NCBI RefSeq assembly: GCF_012396365.1 | Contig: NZ_JAAXPG010000033.1 | Coordinates: forward strand, 1 to 64,000 | DNA length: 64,000 nucleotides | From: Nocardiopsis alborubida | GTDB taxonomy: Bacteria > Actinomycetota > Actinomycetes > Streptosporangiales > Streptosporangiaceae | Reading direction: 5' to 3' | Shown here: piece after piece, positions 41,820 through 51,730 of the stretch | How positions within the stretch are numbered: position 1 is the first letter of the stretch | Layout: every line of letters starts with the position of its first letter | Program-made: the position numbers and the translations under genes | Notes under the pieces: generated by a model | Told to the model about the DNA's origin: nothing | The model's input: the letters and a program-made list of their open reading frames with translations, nothing else | The model's database searches: none

Positions 41820-42641
41820 ATGACGGCCGAGCAGCAGGGGACGAACCGGATGGAGCGGGAGGTCGAGCTCCTGTGGGGGCTGCGCCAGCCCGAACCGAGG
41901 AGGGGGCCCAAGCCCAGACTCAGCCGGGAGGGGGTGGTGGCGGCGGCGGTCGCCATCGCCGACGCGGAGGGTCTGGAGGCCGTGTCCATGCAGCGGGTGG
42001 CCAAGGAGCTGGGCTACACCACGATGTCGCTGTACCGGTACGTGGACAGCAAGGAGGACATGCTCGCCCTCATGAGCGACGCGGTCCTGGAGGGGGATCC
42101 GCCCCCGCCGCGCGAGGACGGGGACTGGCGCTCCGGTGTGGAGGAGTGGGTCCGCGAGTCGGTGGCCATGTACCGCCGCCACCCGTGGGGGGTCTACCTC
42201 ACCCTGAACGGGCCGCCCAGCGGACCCAACGGGCTGCGCTGGATGGAGTCGGGCCTGCGTGAGATCTCCCGGTCCGGCCTGGAGATGGGCTGGTCCCTCC
42301 AGATGCTGACGATGCTGTCCGCCATCCTGCGCGAGACGGTCCGCATCGAGCTGGACATGAGCCGCGCGGCCCGGGCGGCGGGCAGCACGATGGCCGACAC
42401 CGTGCGCGACTACAGCAGGGGGCTGCGCAGGGTCGTCACCGAGGAGGAGTTCCCCACCATCACCCGGCTGCTCCGGGAGGGGGTCATGGAGGAGCTCCCG
42501 GACACCGAGGAGGAGAACACGGGCGGGCCCACGGAGGACCTGGACTTCTCCATCCGCCGGGTCCTGGACGGTATCGATGTGTACGTGGAGCGCCAGCGCG
42601 CCGCGGGGGAGCGGGGATCGGCCCCGGGCGCGGGGGAGTAG
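41820..42641 (+). CDS. TetR-family transcriptional regulator
   Basis: 273 residues. The HTH region (about 30-75) reads LSREGVVAAAVAIADAEGLE, SMQRVAKELGYTTMSLYRYV and DSKEDMLALMSDAV. The C-terminal effector domain resembles the TetR_C_1 group of drug-sensing repressors (VAMYRRHPWGVYLTLNGPP, GLEMGWSLQMLTMLSAI). It is divergent from the DrrAB-like exporter and is its likely repressor, relieved by the exported compound. Confidence 0.88.
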   Translation: MTAEQQGTNRMEREVELLWGLRQPEPRRGPKPRLSREGVVAAAVAIADAEGLEAVSMQRVAKELGYTTMSLYRYVDSKEDMLALMSDAVLEGDPPPPREDGDWRSGVEEWVRESVAMYRRHPWGVYLTLNGPPSGPNGLRWMESGLREISRSGLEMGWSLQMLTMLSAILRETVRIELDMSRAARAAGSTMADTVRDYSRGLRRVVTEEEFPTITRLLREGVMEELPDTEEENTGGPTEDLDFSIRRVLDGIDVYVERQRAAGERGSAPGAGE

Positions 42642-42750
42642 CGCCGGCGTCCACCTTGTCCTGGCCGCCCCGAGCCGAACGGTCCCCGTGCGCGGGGGAG
42701 CGGGGGGCAGGAGAGGCGGTGAACGCGCGCGGGTGCTAGCTTCCTCTCCC

Positions 42751-43380
42751 ATGACGGAGCACCAGGACGAGACCAGGGCGGCCTACGACGGGGTCGTCGA
42801 GCTGTACGCGTCGATGTTCGCCGACCGGTTGGAGACGCAGCCGTTCTCGCGGAACATGATCGGCACCTTCGCCGAGCTGGTGCGCGGGACGGGGAACCCG
42901 CGTGCGGCCGACGTCGGGTGCGGGCCCGGGCACCTGACGGCCATGCTGTGCGAACTGGGGCTGGACGCCCGCGGGTTCGACCTCTCCCCGGCCATGGTCG
43001 AGCACGCCCGGCGGGCCCATCCGGCGCTGCGGTTCGACGAGGCGCGGATGGAGGCCCTGCCGGTCGGCGACGGTGAGCTCGGCGGCGTGCTGGCCCACTA
43101 CTCGATGATCCACACCCCGCCCGGGGAGCTGCCCGCGCTGCTCGCCGGGCAGACGCGTGTCCTGGCGCCGGGGGGCCTGCTCCTGGCCTCGTTCTTCGCG
43201 ACCGACGGACCGGAGCCGGTCCGCTTCGACCACAAGGTGGCGCCCGCCTACAGCTGGCCGGTGGACCGGTTCGTCGAGCTGCTGACCGGGGCCGGGCTCG
43301 TCACCTTCGCCCGGCTGCTCCACGATCCGGCCTCCGAGCGGGGCTTCCTCGACGCCCACGTGCTGGCCCGCCTTCCCTAG
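42751..43380 (+). CDS. Class I SAM-dependent methyltransferase
   Basis: 209 residues, Methyltransf_11/25 type. Motif I is AADVGCGPGHLTAMLCELG (about residues 51-69), followed by ARGFDLSPAMVEHARRAHP (motif II region), MEALPVGDGELGGVLAHYS and LAPGGLLLASFF. The acceptor is unknown. It is 109 bp after the TetR gene on the same strand. There is no ribosome-binding site, but TAGCTT at 42737-42742 lies 8 bp before the ATG, so it may have its own promoter and a leaderless mRNA. It faces the JmjC oxygenase gene tail-to-tail. Confidence 0.82.
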   Translation: MTEHQDETRAAYDGVVELYASMFADRLETQPFSRNMIGTFAELVRGTGNPRAADVGCGPGHLTAMLCELGLDARGFDLSPAMVEHARRAHPALRFDEARMEALPVGDGELGGVLAHYSMIHTPPGELPALLAGQTRVLAPGGLLLASFFATDGPEPVRFDHKVAPAYSWPVDRFVELLTGAGLVTFARLLHDPASERGFLDAHVLARLP

Positions 43381-43521
43381 CGCGGTGCCCGTGGCCGCCG
43401 GGCGCGGGCAGCCCGAAGCGGAGGGGTCGGGGACCCCCCTAGTACTACGGTAGGCGCGTGAGGGCCGGGCCCACCAGGCCCTTCGCGTGCCTGTGGACGA
43501 CCTCCGAGAGCCTGTGGACGA

Positions 43522-44724
43522 CTACCGCACCACCACCAGGTGGTGTCGCGACAGCACGGACACGACCTCCGCCGTCCGCTCGACCTCCGCGCCCACGCGC
43601 TCGGCCAGTCCGGCCACGGTCAGCTCCCGGTGCTCGGCGAGCGCCTCCAGGACCGGCCCGACCACGGCCGGGAACCGGTACCGGCGTCCGCCCACCGTCA
43701 CGGCCACCCTCTCGCCGTCCCGCGACAGCGGCGGCGGCAGGATCGGCACGAACTCCACCCGCGCGTGCGCGGGCGGCGCACTCTCCTCCACCGGCCACGG
43801 CAGCGAGAACGAGGTCCGGCGCGGGAAGCGCGCGTCCCGCTCGGCCAGGAAGCCGTCCAGGTCCAGCTCCTCGGCCAGCTCCGCCATCCGGGCCACCAGC
43901 TCGCCCTGGTGCTTGCGCCGCACGTCCGGGTCGGCGAAGCGCGGCAGGTCCCTGCGGAACACCTCCTCCTCGAACAGCCGGCGCACCAGCGCGTCCGCCC
44001 ACTCCACCCCGGTCGCCCGGGTGAAGCCGAAGGTCAGGTGCATGCTCACCCCGCCGGTCCCGGTCACCGTGTGCCACCAGCCGCGCGGCACGTGGATGAC
44101 CTGGCCGGGCCGCAGCACGCCCTCCCACACCAGGTGCAGCTCGCCGTCGGCGTCGCGCGGCGGCGTGTGGGCGTGGTCCACGTCGTTCTTCATCGGGTAC
44201 GGGCGCGACCCCGGGCCGTGCACCTGCCAGTGCTTGGTCCCCTCCACCTGGACGATCACCGTGTCGTGGTCGTCCCAGTGGGTGTCGAAGCCGCGCGAGC
44301 CGCCCCAGATCAGGTACAGGTTGGCCTGCGCGCGCTCGCGCACCAGCCGCATGAGGTCGTCGGCCGCCGCGCCCACCGGCGGGTGCATCCGGTCCACGCT
44401 GTCCAGGACCAGGCTCGCCCCCTCCCGCAGCTCCCGGTACAGCGCCTCGGGCCGCACCACCCGCCGCGCGCTCCGCGAGGAGGTCGCCGCCCCGGTGTAG
44501 CGGTCGGCCGGGACCGGAGCCCCGTCCCGGTGCAGGCGCAGCCTGGGCGGCTCGGGGGAGCACGTGGCCAGCAGGTCGTTGAGGTCGTCGAAGGTCAGCA
44601 GCGAGCGCACCGCGTCCGCGCCCAGGTCGGCGAAGACGAACTCCTCGGACAGGCGCTCGGTGAGGGCCTCCCTTCCCACGACGTCGCTCAGGGTCCGGGT
44701 GAACAGGTGGCCGGGATCGGTCAT
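43522..44724 (-). CDS. JmjC/cupin Fe(II)- and 2-oxoglutarate-dependent oxygenase (ROX-like)
   Basis: 400 residues of the Cupin_4 (PF08007) / ribosomal-oxygenase type. Residues 90-250 form the JmjC barrel: NLYLIWGGSRGFDTHWDDHD gives the iron-binding HxD (His and Asp about 146-149), VIVQVEGTKHWQVHGPGS follows, and PGQVIHVPRGWWHTVTG gives the distal His near 216. A helical linker (about 260-310) leads to a C-terminal winged helix (ALAEHRELTVAGLAERVGA, about 360-378), as in YcfD/MINA. ROX enzymes hydroxylate Arg or His of ribosomal proteins. Here the gene follows a 35-codon peptide gene and a hairpin, so the peptide may be its substrate. RBS GGAGAGGACG precedes the ATG. Confidence 0.82.
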   Translation of the reverse strand: MTDPGHLFTRTLSDVVGREALTERLSEEFVFADLGADAVRSLLTFDDLNDLLATCSPEPPRLRLHRDGAPVPADRYTGAATSSRSARRVVRPEALYRELREGASLVLDSVDRMHPPVGAAADDLMRLVRERAQANLYLIWGGSRGFDTHWDDHDTVIVQVEGTKHWQVHGPGSRPYPMKNDVDHAHTPPRDADGELHLVWEGVLRPGQVIHVPRGWWHTVTGTGGVSMHLTFGFTRATGVEWADALVRRLFEEEVFRRDLPRFADPDVRRKHQGELVARMAELAEELDLDGFLAERDARFPRRTSFSLPWPVEESAPPAHARVEFVPILPPPLSRDGERVAVTVGGRRYRFPAVVGPVLEALAEHRELTVAGLAERVGAEVERTAEVVSVLSRHHLVVVR

Positions 44725-44758
44725 GAGGGGGCGTCCTCTCCGTGCACGGGGGTGGGGC

Positions 44759-44791
44759 CCCGCCCGGCCCGGGGGGACCGGGCCGGGCGGG
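44759..44791 (-). terminator. Attenuator-like hairpin between peptide gene and oxygenase gene
   Basis: CCCGCCCGGCCCGG (44759-44772) pairs perfectly over 14 bp with CCGGGCCGGGCGGG (44778-44791), 5-nt loop. In transcription order it comes 6 nt after the peptide stop and about 34 nt before the oxygenase start. A partial terminator here would give many copies of the short peptide mRNA and fewer of the enzyme mRNA. Confidence 0.75.
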
Positions 44792-44797
44792 ACGCGG

Positions 44798-44905
44798 TCA
44801 GATGAAGTCGGAACTGGAGTCGGTGCCGTCGCTGTCGCCGCCCGCGGTGATGTCGCGGGAGGTCACCTCGGCCAGGTCCTCGGTCTCGACCTCGATCGGG
44901 TCCAT
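44798..44905 (-). CDS. Candidate RiPP precursor peptide, 35 residues
   Basis: The peptide starts MDPIEVETEDLAEV, has a middle segment TSRDITAGG and ends DSDGTDSSSDFI. The N-terminal part is acidic and helical, like many leader peptides. GG near residue 23 could mark a leader/core border. The C-terminal dozen is made almost only of Asp, Ser, Gly and Thr with an aromatic end. There is no Cys. 34 of 35 sense codons end in G or C, strong evidence that it is translated. GAGG lies about 11 bp before the ATG. It lies between an S9 peptidase gene and a JmjC oxygenase gene on the same strand. No known precursor family was recognised. Confidence 0.7.
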   Translation of the reverse strand: MDPIEVETEDLAEVTSRDITAGGDSDGTDSSSDFI

Positions 44906-44963
44906 ACGCACCACACCTCGCTTTCTGTGTGCCGTTTCTCTTGCCAGGACCGCCCCCGCGCGC

Positions 44964-47153
44964 TCAGCGCGGCGACAGCCCCGTCCGGTGGGCCGCGAAC
45001 GCGTGCGCGTCGGCGGCCAGTCCCACCGCCCGGCTGACCGCGCGCGGGCCGTGGCCCACGTCGCGCTCGTACCGGAGCAGGACGGGTGGGCGCCCCTCCT
45101 CCCGCGCGGCCGCCGCCAGCAGCGCCGCGCACATCTTGCGCGGGTGGGCGGCGTCGGTGCGGGTGTCACCGTGGAAGCCGGTGAGCAGGACGCTGGGGAA
45201 GCTCCGTCCGGGTCCGTCCCCGGCGCCCTCCAGCGCCCGGTGGTAGGGGGAGTAGGACATCAGGGCGGCGAAGTCGTCGGGGTCGGCGGCGGTGCCGAAC
45301 TCGCGGGTCCACATCCGGCCCAGGCCCATCCGCTCGAAGCGGGCCATGTCCGCGAGCGGCGCGGAGGCGATCACCGCCCCGCACAGGTCCGGGCGCGCGG
45401 TCGCGGCGGCCAGGACGAGCAGTCCGCCCGCCGACCCGCCCGACAGGCACAGCTGGTCGCGGGTGCACATCCCCGCGCCGACCAGGGCCGCCGCCGCGGC
45501 CACCAGGTCCTCCACGGCGCGCGGCTTGCCGCGGCCCGAACCGGCCAGGTGCCAGTCGCGGCCCGCGTCCCCGCCGCCGCGCACGTGGGCGACGGCGTAC
45601 CGGCCGCCCGAGAGCAGCCAGGCCAGCACGGTCGCGCTGAACCCGAACTGGCGCGGGCGCCCGAAGCCGCCGTAGGCGTGCAGGAGGGTCGGCTCGGGGA
45701 TCAGCCCCGTGCCGGGCGCGGTGCGGTCGCGGCCCGCGGCGGTGAACACGGTCACCGGGACCCGGGTGCCGTCCGCGGAGCGGCACCAGACCACCGAGCG
45801 CTCCACGGCCGGGGAGGGCCGGGCCTCGGCTGTTCCGGGCGGCCAGGGACGCGGGGTCCGCTCCCCTGGGGCCAGGCGCAGGATCCGCTGCTGGACGGAC
45901 ACGTCCGCGTACCCCAGGTACACCGAACCGTCGGGTGCCGCCTCCGGGGCGGAGACCATCCCCTCACCGGGCAGGACCACCGTGTACAGGAGTCCGCCCG
46001 TGCGGGTGTCGTGGACGGCCGCGGCGCTGATCCCCAGGCGGGTGCGCGCGACGAACAGGGCGGTGCCGCCCTCCGCTCCGGCGGGGCAGGGCGCGAAGGC
46101 GTCCAGGGTCGCCCCGTCCTCCTCGGGCACCACCTCGCGCCAGTGCCCCACCCCCGGCTCCTCGGGGGAGACCGCGCAGATCCGCCGCCACGGCGCGCCC
46201 AGGGTGGTGCGCAGGTACAGGAGGCCGTCCGGGCCCAGCCGGGCCTCGGTCTCGGCCTCCTCGCCCACCTGGACCGGCCGTAGCGGGGGGTGTGCGGGGG
46301 CGTCGGCCGGATCGGTGAGGCCGGCCGGGGCGGTCAGGTCGGCCGGGTCGGTGAGGCCGCCCGGGGTGGCCGGGGCGGTCAGGTCGGCCAGCCACAGGTC
46401 GGTGCGGTGCCCGGTGCCGTGGCTCTCGGTCACCAGCAGCCACCGGTCGCCCAGGACGCGCACTCCGGGCACGGTGCCGGGCGCCGTGCAGGCGTGGACG
46501 AGCGTCTCGGCGCCGTCGAGGACCCGGCGCAGCCACACGCCGCGCACGCCCCTGGCGCCGTCACGGCGCACGTAGTAGAAGGCGGGGACGCCCCGGGGCG
46601 ACCAGGCCACGTGGGAGTAGCGCACCCCCGGCACGGCGGGGCCGACCGGCTCCCCGCCCTCCGTGCCGATCACGCGCAGGGCGCCGCGCTCCACGCCCCC
46701 CGACGAGGTCTGCACGGCGACCAGGCTTCCGTCGGGGGAGGGTTCCCAGGCGTCCAGGGTGGTGTGTCCGGCGGGGTCCTCGGCGACGGGGTCGTAGACG
46801 GTGCGCGGCGGCCCGTCCCCGGCCAGGACCACCAGGCGGGGGTGCTCGCTCCCGGCCGGGCGCACGGTGGCGAACACCGCGCCGGGCCGGTGTACGGGAG
46901 GACTCCACAGGTCGGTGTCCACCAGGGAGCGGATGAGTCCGGCCAGGCGTTCCCGCAGGGGCCAGGTGAGCGCCTCCGCCGCGTACTCGCGGCCCCGCTC
47001 CTCCAGCCAGCTCAGCGTCTCGGGGGAGTCCGCGGACTCCAGCCACCGGTAGGGGTCGGGTACGGGACGACCGTGCAGGAGGTCGACGGCGGGCTCGGGC
47101 TCGGGAGCGGACTCGGTGACGAGAGCGGCTCCGGGGGCTCGGTTGGACACCAC
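44964..47153 (-). CDS. Prolyl oligopeptidase-family serine peptidase (S9)
   Basis: 729 residues, no signal peptide. The N-terminal family motif PVPDPYRWLESADSPETLSW is at about 30-50, a beta-propeller fills residues 70-440, and the alpha/beta hydrolase follows. Nucleophile: QLCLSGGSAGGLLVLAAA (Ser about 571). The Asp and His of the triad are in LLTGFHGDTRTDAAHPRKM (about 655-673). It cleaves short peptides after Pro or a related residue. Starts are GTG 47153 or GTG 47150, without a clear ribosome-binding site. The peptide gene starts 58 bp downstream. In class III lanthipeptide loci such an enzyme (FlaP) removes leaders, which suggests a parallel role here. Confidence 0.85.
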   Translation of the reverse strand: MVSNRAPGAALVTESAPEPEPAVDLLHGRPVPDPYRWLESADSPETLSWLEERGREYAAEALTWPLRERLAGLIRSLVDTDLWSPPVHRPGAVFATVRPAGSEHPRLVVLAGDGPPRTVYDPVAEDPAGHTTLDAWEPSPDGSLVAVQTSSGGVERGALRVIGTEGGEPVGPAVPGVRYSHVAWSPRGVPAFYYVRRDGARGVRGVWLRRVLDGAETLVHACTAPGTVPGVRVLGDRWLLVTESHGTGHRTDLWLADLTAPATPGGLTDPADLTAPAGLTDPADAPAHPPLRPVQVGEEAETEARLGPDGLLYLRTTLGAPWRRICAVSPEEPGVGHWREVVPEEDGATLDAFAPCPAGAEGGTALFVARTRLGISAAAVHDTRTGGLLYTVVLPGEGMVSAPEAAPDGSVYLGYADVSVQQRILRLAPGERTPRPWPPGTAEARPSPAVERSVVWCRSADGTRVPVTVFTAAGRDRTAPGTGLIPEPTLLHAYGGFGRPRQFGFSATVLAWLLSGGRYAVAHVRGGGDAGRDWHLAGSGRGKPRAVEDLVAAAAALVGAGMCTRDQLCLSGGSAGGLLVLAAATARPDLCGAVIASAPLADMARFERMGLGRMWTREFGTAADPDDFAALMSYSPYHRALEGAGDGPGRSFPSVLLTGFHGDTRTDAAHPRKMCAALLAAAAREEGRPPVLLRYERDVGHGPRAVSRAVGLAADAHAFAAHRTGLSPR

Positions 47154-47295
47154 ACAATCGTTGGGGTGCGCTCATCCGGGGGTCAAGGAACAGATGCCTT
47201 GCCCAGGGGTGCGCGACTGTGTCTTCAGGGCAAGGTTTGCGGCGGTGCCGACCGGGCAACGCCGCCCCCTCGGGCCGGGAACCCCGCGCACGGGT

Positions 47296-47346
47296 GCGCC
47301 CCGCCGGGCCCTCCCGGAGGAGGAGGGGGAGGGCCCGGCGGGGCGC
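47296..47346 (-). terminator. Very strong terminator of msiK
   Basis: GCGCCCCGCCGGGCCCTCCC (47296-47315) pairs perfectly over 20 bp with 47327-47346, 11-nt loop, 12 bp past the msiK stop. It also insulates the downstream S9 peptidase gene, so that gene must have its own promoter in 47154-47295. Confidence 0.8.
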
Positions 47347-47358
47347 TGGGAGACGGGC

Positions 47359-48573
<1,215 letters not shown>

Positions 48574-49184
48574 GGTTGTCAGCTCCCGGGCCGGGGTCGA
48601 GATGTGGGGTGACGCGGATCTCGGGGTGTCCGCGCCGCCGACCTGGATCTTTCGTAGTTGATCGAACCAGGCCGTTGTGCTGATCACATCAGACACGATC
48701 CTGATCGAAAAGTCCATACTTGAGTCGATGTCGATCCGATTGCGGTCAGACACAAACCCCGTCCGCTCAGCTGGCGTGGCGGCCCCAGGTGCGTTAGCCT
48801 GTCCGACGGTTCCTTCCTTTCTCCCCTCCACGCCCTCGGGTCGGCGGCCACGACACGGCAGCCGGGTTGAGGCATCGGGTCGGGGAGTCTGGGTAACCTA
48901 ACGACCAGTCCAGCACTGGACGGACCGGTTGTGCGGCCCCCACTCGTCCGATTGGACGCTGCATCACGCGCCAGGTGCAGTTGGGATCGGGTGAGGGGTG
49001 GAGTACCGCGACCGGGCGGGGGGTTGGACCCGGAAAAGGCCCGAACATCCAGTAGACAACGGTCTTCCGAGCTCGCCGCCGACGGGACGGAGCCGGTCCG
49101 AAGGGTGGCTCGGGCCTTTTCCGCGTCCCCCCATATGCTGACCGCGAGCACCTCTCACCAACCAGCGGAAAGCGAGCACCCCAC
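48574..49184. other. Long divergent regulatory region between msiK and lnt
   Basis: 611 bp without a supported gene. It contains TTGATCG/TGATCACATCAGA-type AT-rich sequence near 48655-48735 (likely msiK promoter area), the perfect stem GTCCAG-CA-CTGGAC at 48908-48921, and TATGCT at 49134-49139 as a possible -10 for lnt. The length of leader on the msiK side suggests more than one promoter. Confidence 0.45.
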
Positions 49185-50927
49185 GTGGTTGCCGAGCACA
49201 CCGAGCAGGGCAGCGCCCACGGCTCCGACAGACCCTCGCCGGAACCGGTGGGGCGGGAGCGGACGGCGAACCCGGCACGCTCCTCCGTCTCCGCCTTCGC
49301 ACTGGGACACCGCTGGGGGCGCCACGACCTGCTGTGGCGGGTGCTCGCCGCGGTCGGATCCGGTCTCGCCCAGCTCTTCGCGCTGCCGCCCTACGGCCTG
49401 TGGTGGCTGGGCCCCCTCAGCGCCGCGCTGCTCGCCCTCGCCGTCGCCGGAAGCCGGATGCGCCGCGCCGCCTGGCTCGGCGCCCTGTCCGGGGCCGCGC
49501 TCATGGTGCCGCTGGTGCACTGGCAGGACATCTTCGGCATCGACGTGTGGCTGCTCATCGCCGGAGCCGAGACCGTCTACTTCCTCCCCATGGCGATGGC
49601 CCTGGCGCTGGCCATGCGCCTGCCGGGCTGGCCGCTGTGGACCGCGGCCCTGTGGGTGGCCCAGGAGGCCCTGCGAGCCCGCTGGCCGCTGGGCGGCTTC
49701 CCCTGGGGCAAGCTCGCCTTCGCCCAGCCCGACACGCCCTTCGTCGGCTACGCCGCTCTCGGCTCCTCGGCACTGGTGACCTTCGCGGTCGCCCTCACCG
49801 GCGGCCTTCTGCTGTGGAGCGCGCTGCGGCTGGCGGCGGGGGCCCGGTGGGCCGGACGCGGTGATCGGAACGACGATCGGGACGACCGAAACGATCAGAA
49901 CGCGCCGCGGGCGACGGACACGCGGAAGGGCGGCCCGCCGCGGTCCGGCTGGGTCCCGGCCGCCCTCGGACTGGTCGCGGGTGCGGCCGTCGTCGTCGGC
50001 GGCACGCTGGCCCCCGCGATCGGCCGTCCCGACGTCTCCCACACCGTCACCGTCGGCATGGTCCAGGGCAACGTGCCCAACGTCGGACAGATGTCCATCG
50101 CGGGCGAGCGCATGCAGGTCCTCAACAACCACGCCGACGGGGTCCACGAGCTCGCCGACGCCGTCCGCGCGGGGGAGTACCCCCGGCCGGACATGGTGCT
50201 GCTGCCGGAGAACGCCAGCGACATCGACCCCTTCCGCGACCCCCAGGCGCGCGAGATCATCGACGCCGCCGCGGCCGACGCGGGCGTCCCCCTGCTGTGG
50301 GGCATGAGCCGCTTCAACGACGACGGAACCCGGTACGTCAGCAGCGTGGTCTGGGACCCTGAGGCCGGACCGGGCGAGATCTACGACAAGCGCTACCTGG
50401 TGCCGTTCGGCGAGTACGTCCCCTTCCGCGACTTCTTCACGCAGTTCGTGTCCCGCCTCCAGCAGGTCAGCTCCGACGCCGTCCCCGGCAGCGAGCCCGG
50501 GGCCCTGGCCGTGGGCGACACCACCCTGGCCGTGGGCATCTGCTTCGACGTGGCCTTCGACCTCCCGGTGCGCGAGTCCGTCGCCGCGGGCGGACAGGTC
50601 ATCGTGATCCCCACCAACAACGCCAACTACAACTTCACCGGCCAGACCAACCAGCAGCTGGCCATCACCCAGCTGCGCGCCGTCGAGCACGGGCGTCCGG
50701 CGGTGGTCGTCTCCACGAGTGGCGTCAGCGCGGTGGTCAACCCCGACGGGACCCTGGCCTACAGCTCGCCCGAGGGGGTGCCTGACATCCACGTGGCCGA
50801 GTTGGAGGCGATGGAGGGCACCACGGTCGCGACCCGTCTCGGCGCGGTGCCGGAGGCCCTCCTGAGCGCTCTGGGGCTGGGTGCGGCGGTCGTGGCGGTT
50901 GTCCTGACGCGCCGTCGTCGTGTCTGA
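49185..50927 (+). CDS. lnt: Apolipoprotein N-acyltransferase
   Basis: 580 residues; adds the third acyl chain to lipoproteins in the membrane. Residues 35-290 hold several helices, with FALPPYGLWWLGPLSAALLA and an acidic/basic insertion (DRNDDRDDRNDQN) in a loop. The nitrilase-type domain (about 285-540) has the catalytic triad Glu in VLLPENASDI (about 343), Lys in YDKRYLVPFGEYVPF (about 401) and Cys in LAVGICFDVAFD (about 455). A last helix anchors the C-terminus. GTG start. The lipoprotein RhaS in this window is a plausible substrate class. Confidence 0.9.
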   Translation: MVAEHTEQGSAHGSDRPSPEPVGRERTANPARSSVSAFALGHRWGRHDLLWRVLAAVGSGLAQLFALPPYGLWWLGPLSAALLALAVAGSRMRRAAWLGALSGAALMVPLVHWQDIFGIDVWLLIAGAETVYFLPMAMALALAMRLPGWPLWTAALWVAQEALRARWPLGGFPWGKLAFAQPDTPFVGYAALGSSALVTFAVALTGGLLLWSALRLAAGARWAGRGDRNDDRDDRNDQNAPRATDTRKGGPPRSGWVPAALGLVAGAAVVVGGTLAPAIGRPDVSHTVTVGMVQGNVPNVGQMSIAGERMQVLNNHADGVHELADAVRAGEYPRPDMVLLPENASDIDPFRDPQAREIIDAAAADAGVPLLWGMSRFNDDGTRYVSSVVWDPEAGPGEIYDKRYLVPFGEYVPFRDFFTQFVSRLQQVSSDAVPGSEPGALAVGDTTLAVGICFDVAFDLPVRESVAAGGQVIVIPTNNANYNFTGQTNQQLAITQLRAVEHGRPAVVVSTSGVSAVVNPDGTLAYSSPEGVPDIHVAELEAMEGTTVATRLGAVPEALLSALGLGAAVVAVVLTRRRRV

Positions 50928-51124
50928 GCGGGAGGGACGGGCGGGTACGCCGACACAGCCGCACGCCTGACGTCGTGGTGGCTGAGGGGGGACGCCCGCG
51001 TCGCGGCTGGGAGGGCCGCGTCCGCATCGCCTCCGAGAGGAACACGCCCGGGGGAACCCTGGCGCCCGCGCGCGCGTTCTCTCCTGTAGGGAGCTCCCGC
51101 CGATGACCCGGAGGATGGTTACGC

Positions 51125-51685
51125 ATGCCGCTGCTGACAGTGCTGGCGCTGATGGCGCTGCCGTTCCTCGAAGTGTGGCTGATGATCGCCGTCGGCGGTT
51201 GGATCGGCGTTCCGTGGACGCTGGCCGCGCTGGTCTCGCTGATGGTCCTGGGCGTGGCCGTGCTGCGCCGGGCCGGGACCAGGGCCTTCCGGGACGCGGA
51301 CCAGGCCATGCGTTCGGGCGAGCAGCCGCGCGGCGGCCTGCTCGACCCGCTGATGCTCATGGCGGGCGGCATCCTGCTCGTGATCCCCGGGTTCATCACC
51401 GCCGTGCTCGGCCTGCTGATGGTCCTCCCCTTCACCCGTCCCGTCCTGCGCTGGGCCTTCGCCTCCTGGGCGCAGCGCCGTGTGCGCGGGATGCAGGAGC
51501 GGATGAACGAGGAGTTCGTCGTCCGCGGGTCCACCGCCCCCGGCCCGGGGGCGGGTCCGGCAGCGGGGCCGTTCGGTCCCGGCCAGAGCCCGTTCGGTCC
51601 CCGGGCCGACGGGGACGCCGCCCCGAAGAACCGGGGCCGCGTCATCCAGGGGCAGTTCGAGCCCAGCGACGACGACAGGAACTGA
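51125..51685 (+). CDS. FxsA family membrane protein
   Basis: 186 residues. Three hydrophobic segments at about 2-22 (PLLTVLALMALPFLEVWLMI), 29-50 and 78-105, with the family segment ILLVIPGFITAVLGLLMVLP. In E. coli FxsA overproduction affects phage exclusion, and the physiological role is unknown. The C-terminal 70 residues are Gly/Pro-rich, a common actinobacterial extension. GGAGGAT lies 8 bp before the ATG. Confidence 0.88.
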   Translation: MPLLTVLALMALPFLEVWLMIAVGGWIGVPWTLAALVSLMVLGVAVLRRAGTRAFRDADQAMRSGEQPRGGLLDPLMLMAGGILLVIPGFITAVLGLLMVLPFTRPVLRWAFASWAQRRVRGMQERMNEEFVVRGSTAPGPGAGPAAGPFGPGQSPFGPRADGDAAPKNRGRVIQGQFEPSDDDRN

Positions 51686-51730
51686 CCGGGCTCACCCCGC
51701 TGACCGCGCTGTAGGCGGTCGGAGCTGGTG

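Noticed and set aside
44906..45169. Longer 123-residue version of the peptide ORF
   Set aside because: The upstream part overlaps the S9 peptidase gene and is Arg/Trp-rich shadow sequence; the ATG at 44905 has its own ribosome-binding site.
48880..48902. TAACCTAA sequence upstream of lnt as a second iron box
   Set aside because: Only the right half fits the iron-box consensus (about 12 of 19 positions); not symmetrical.
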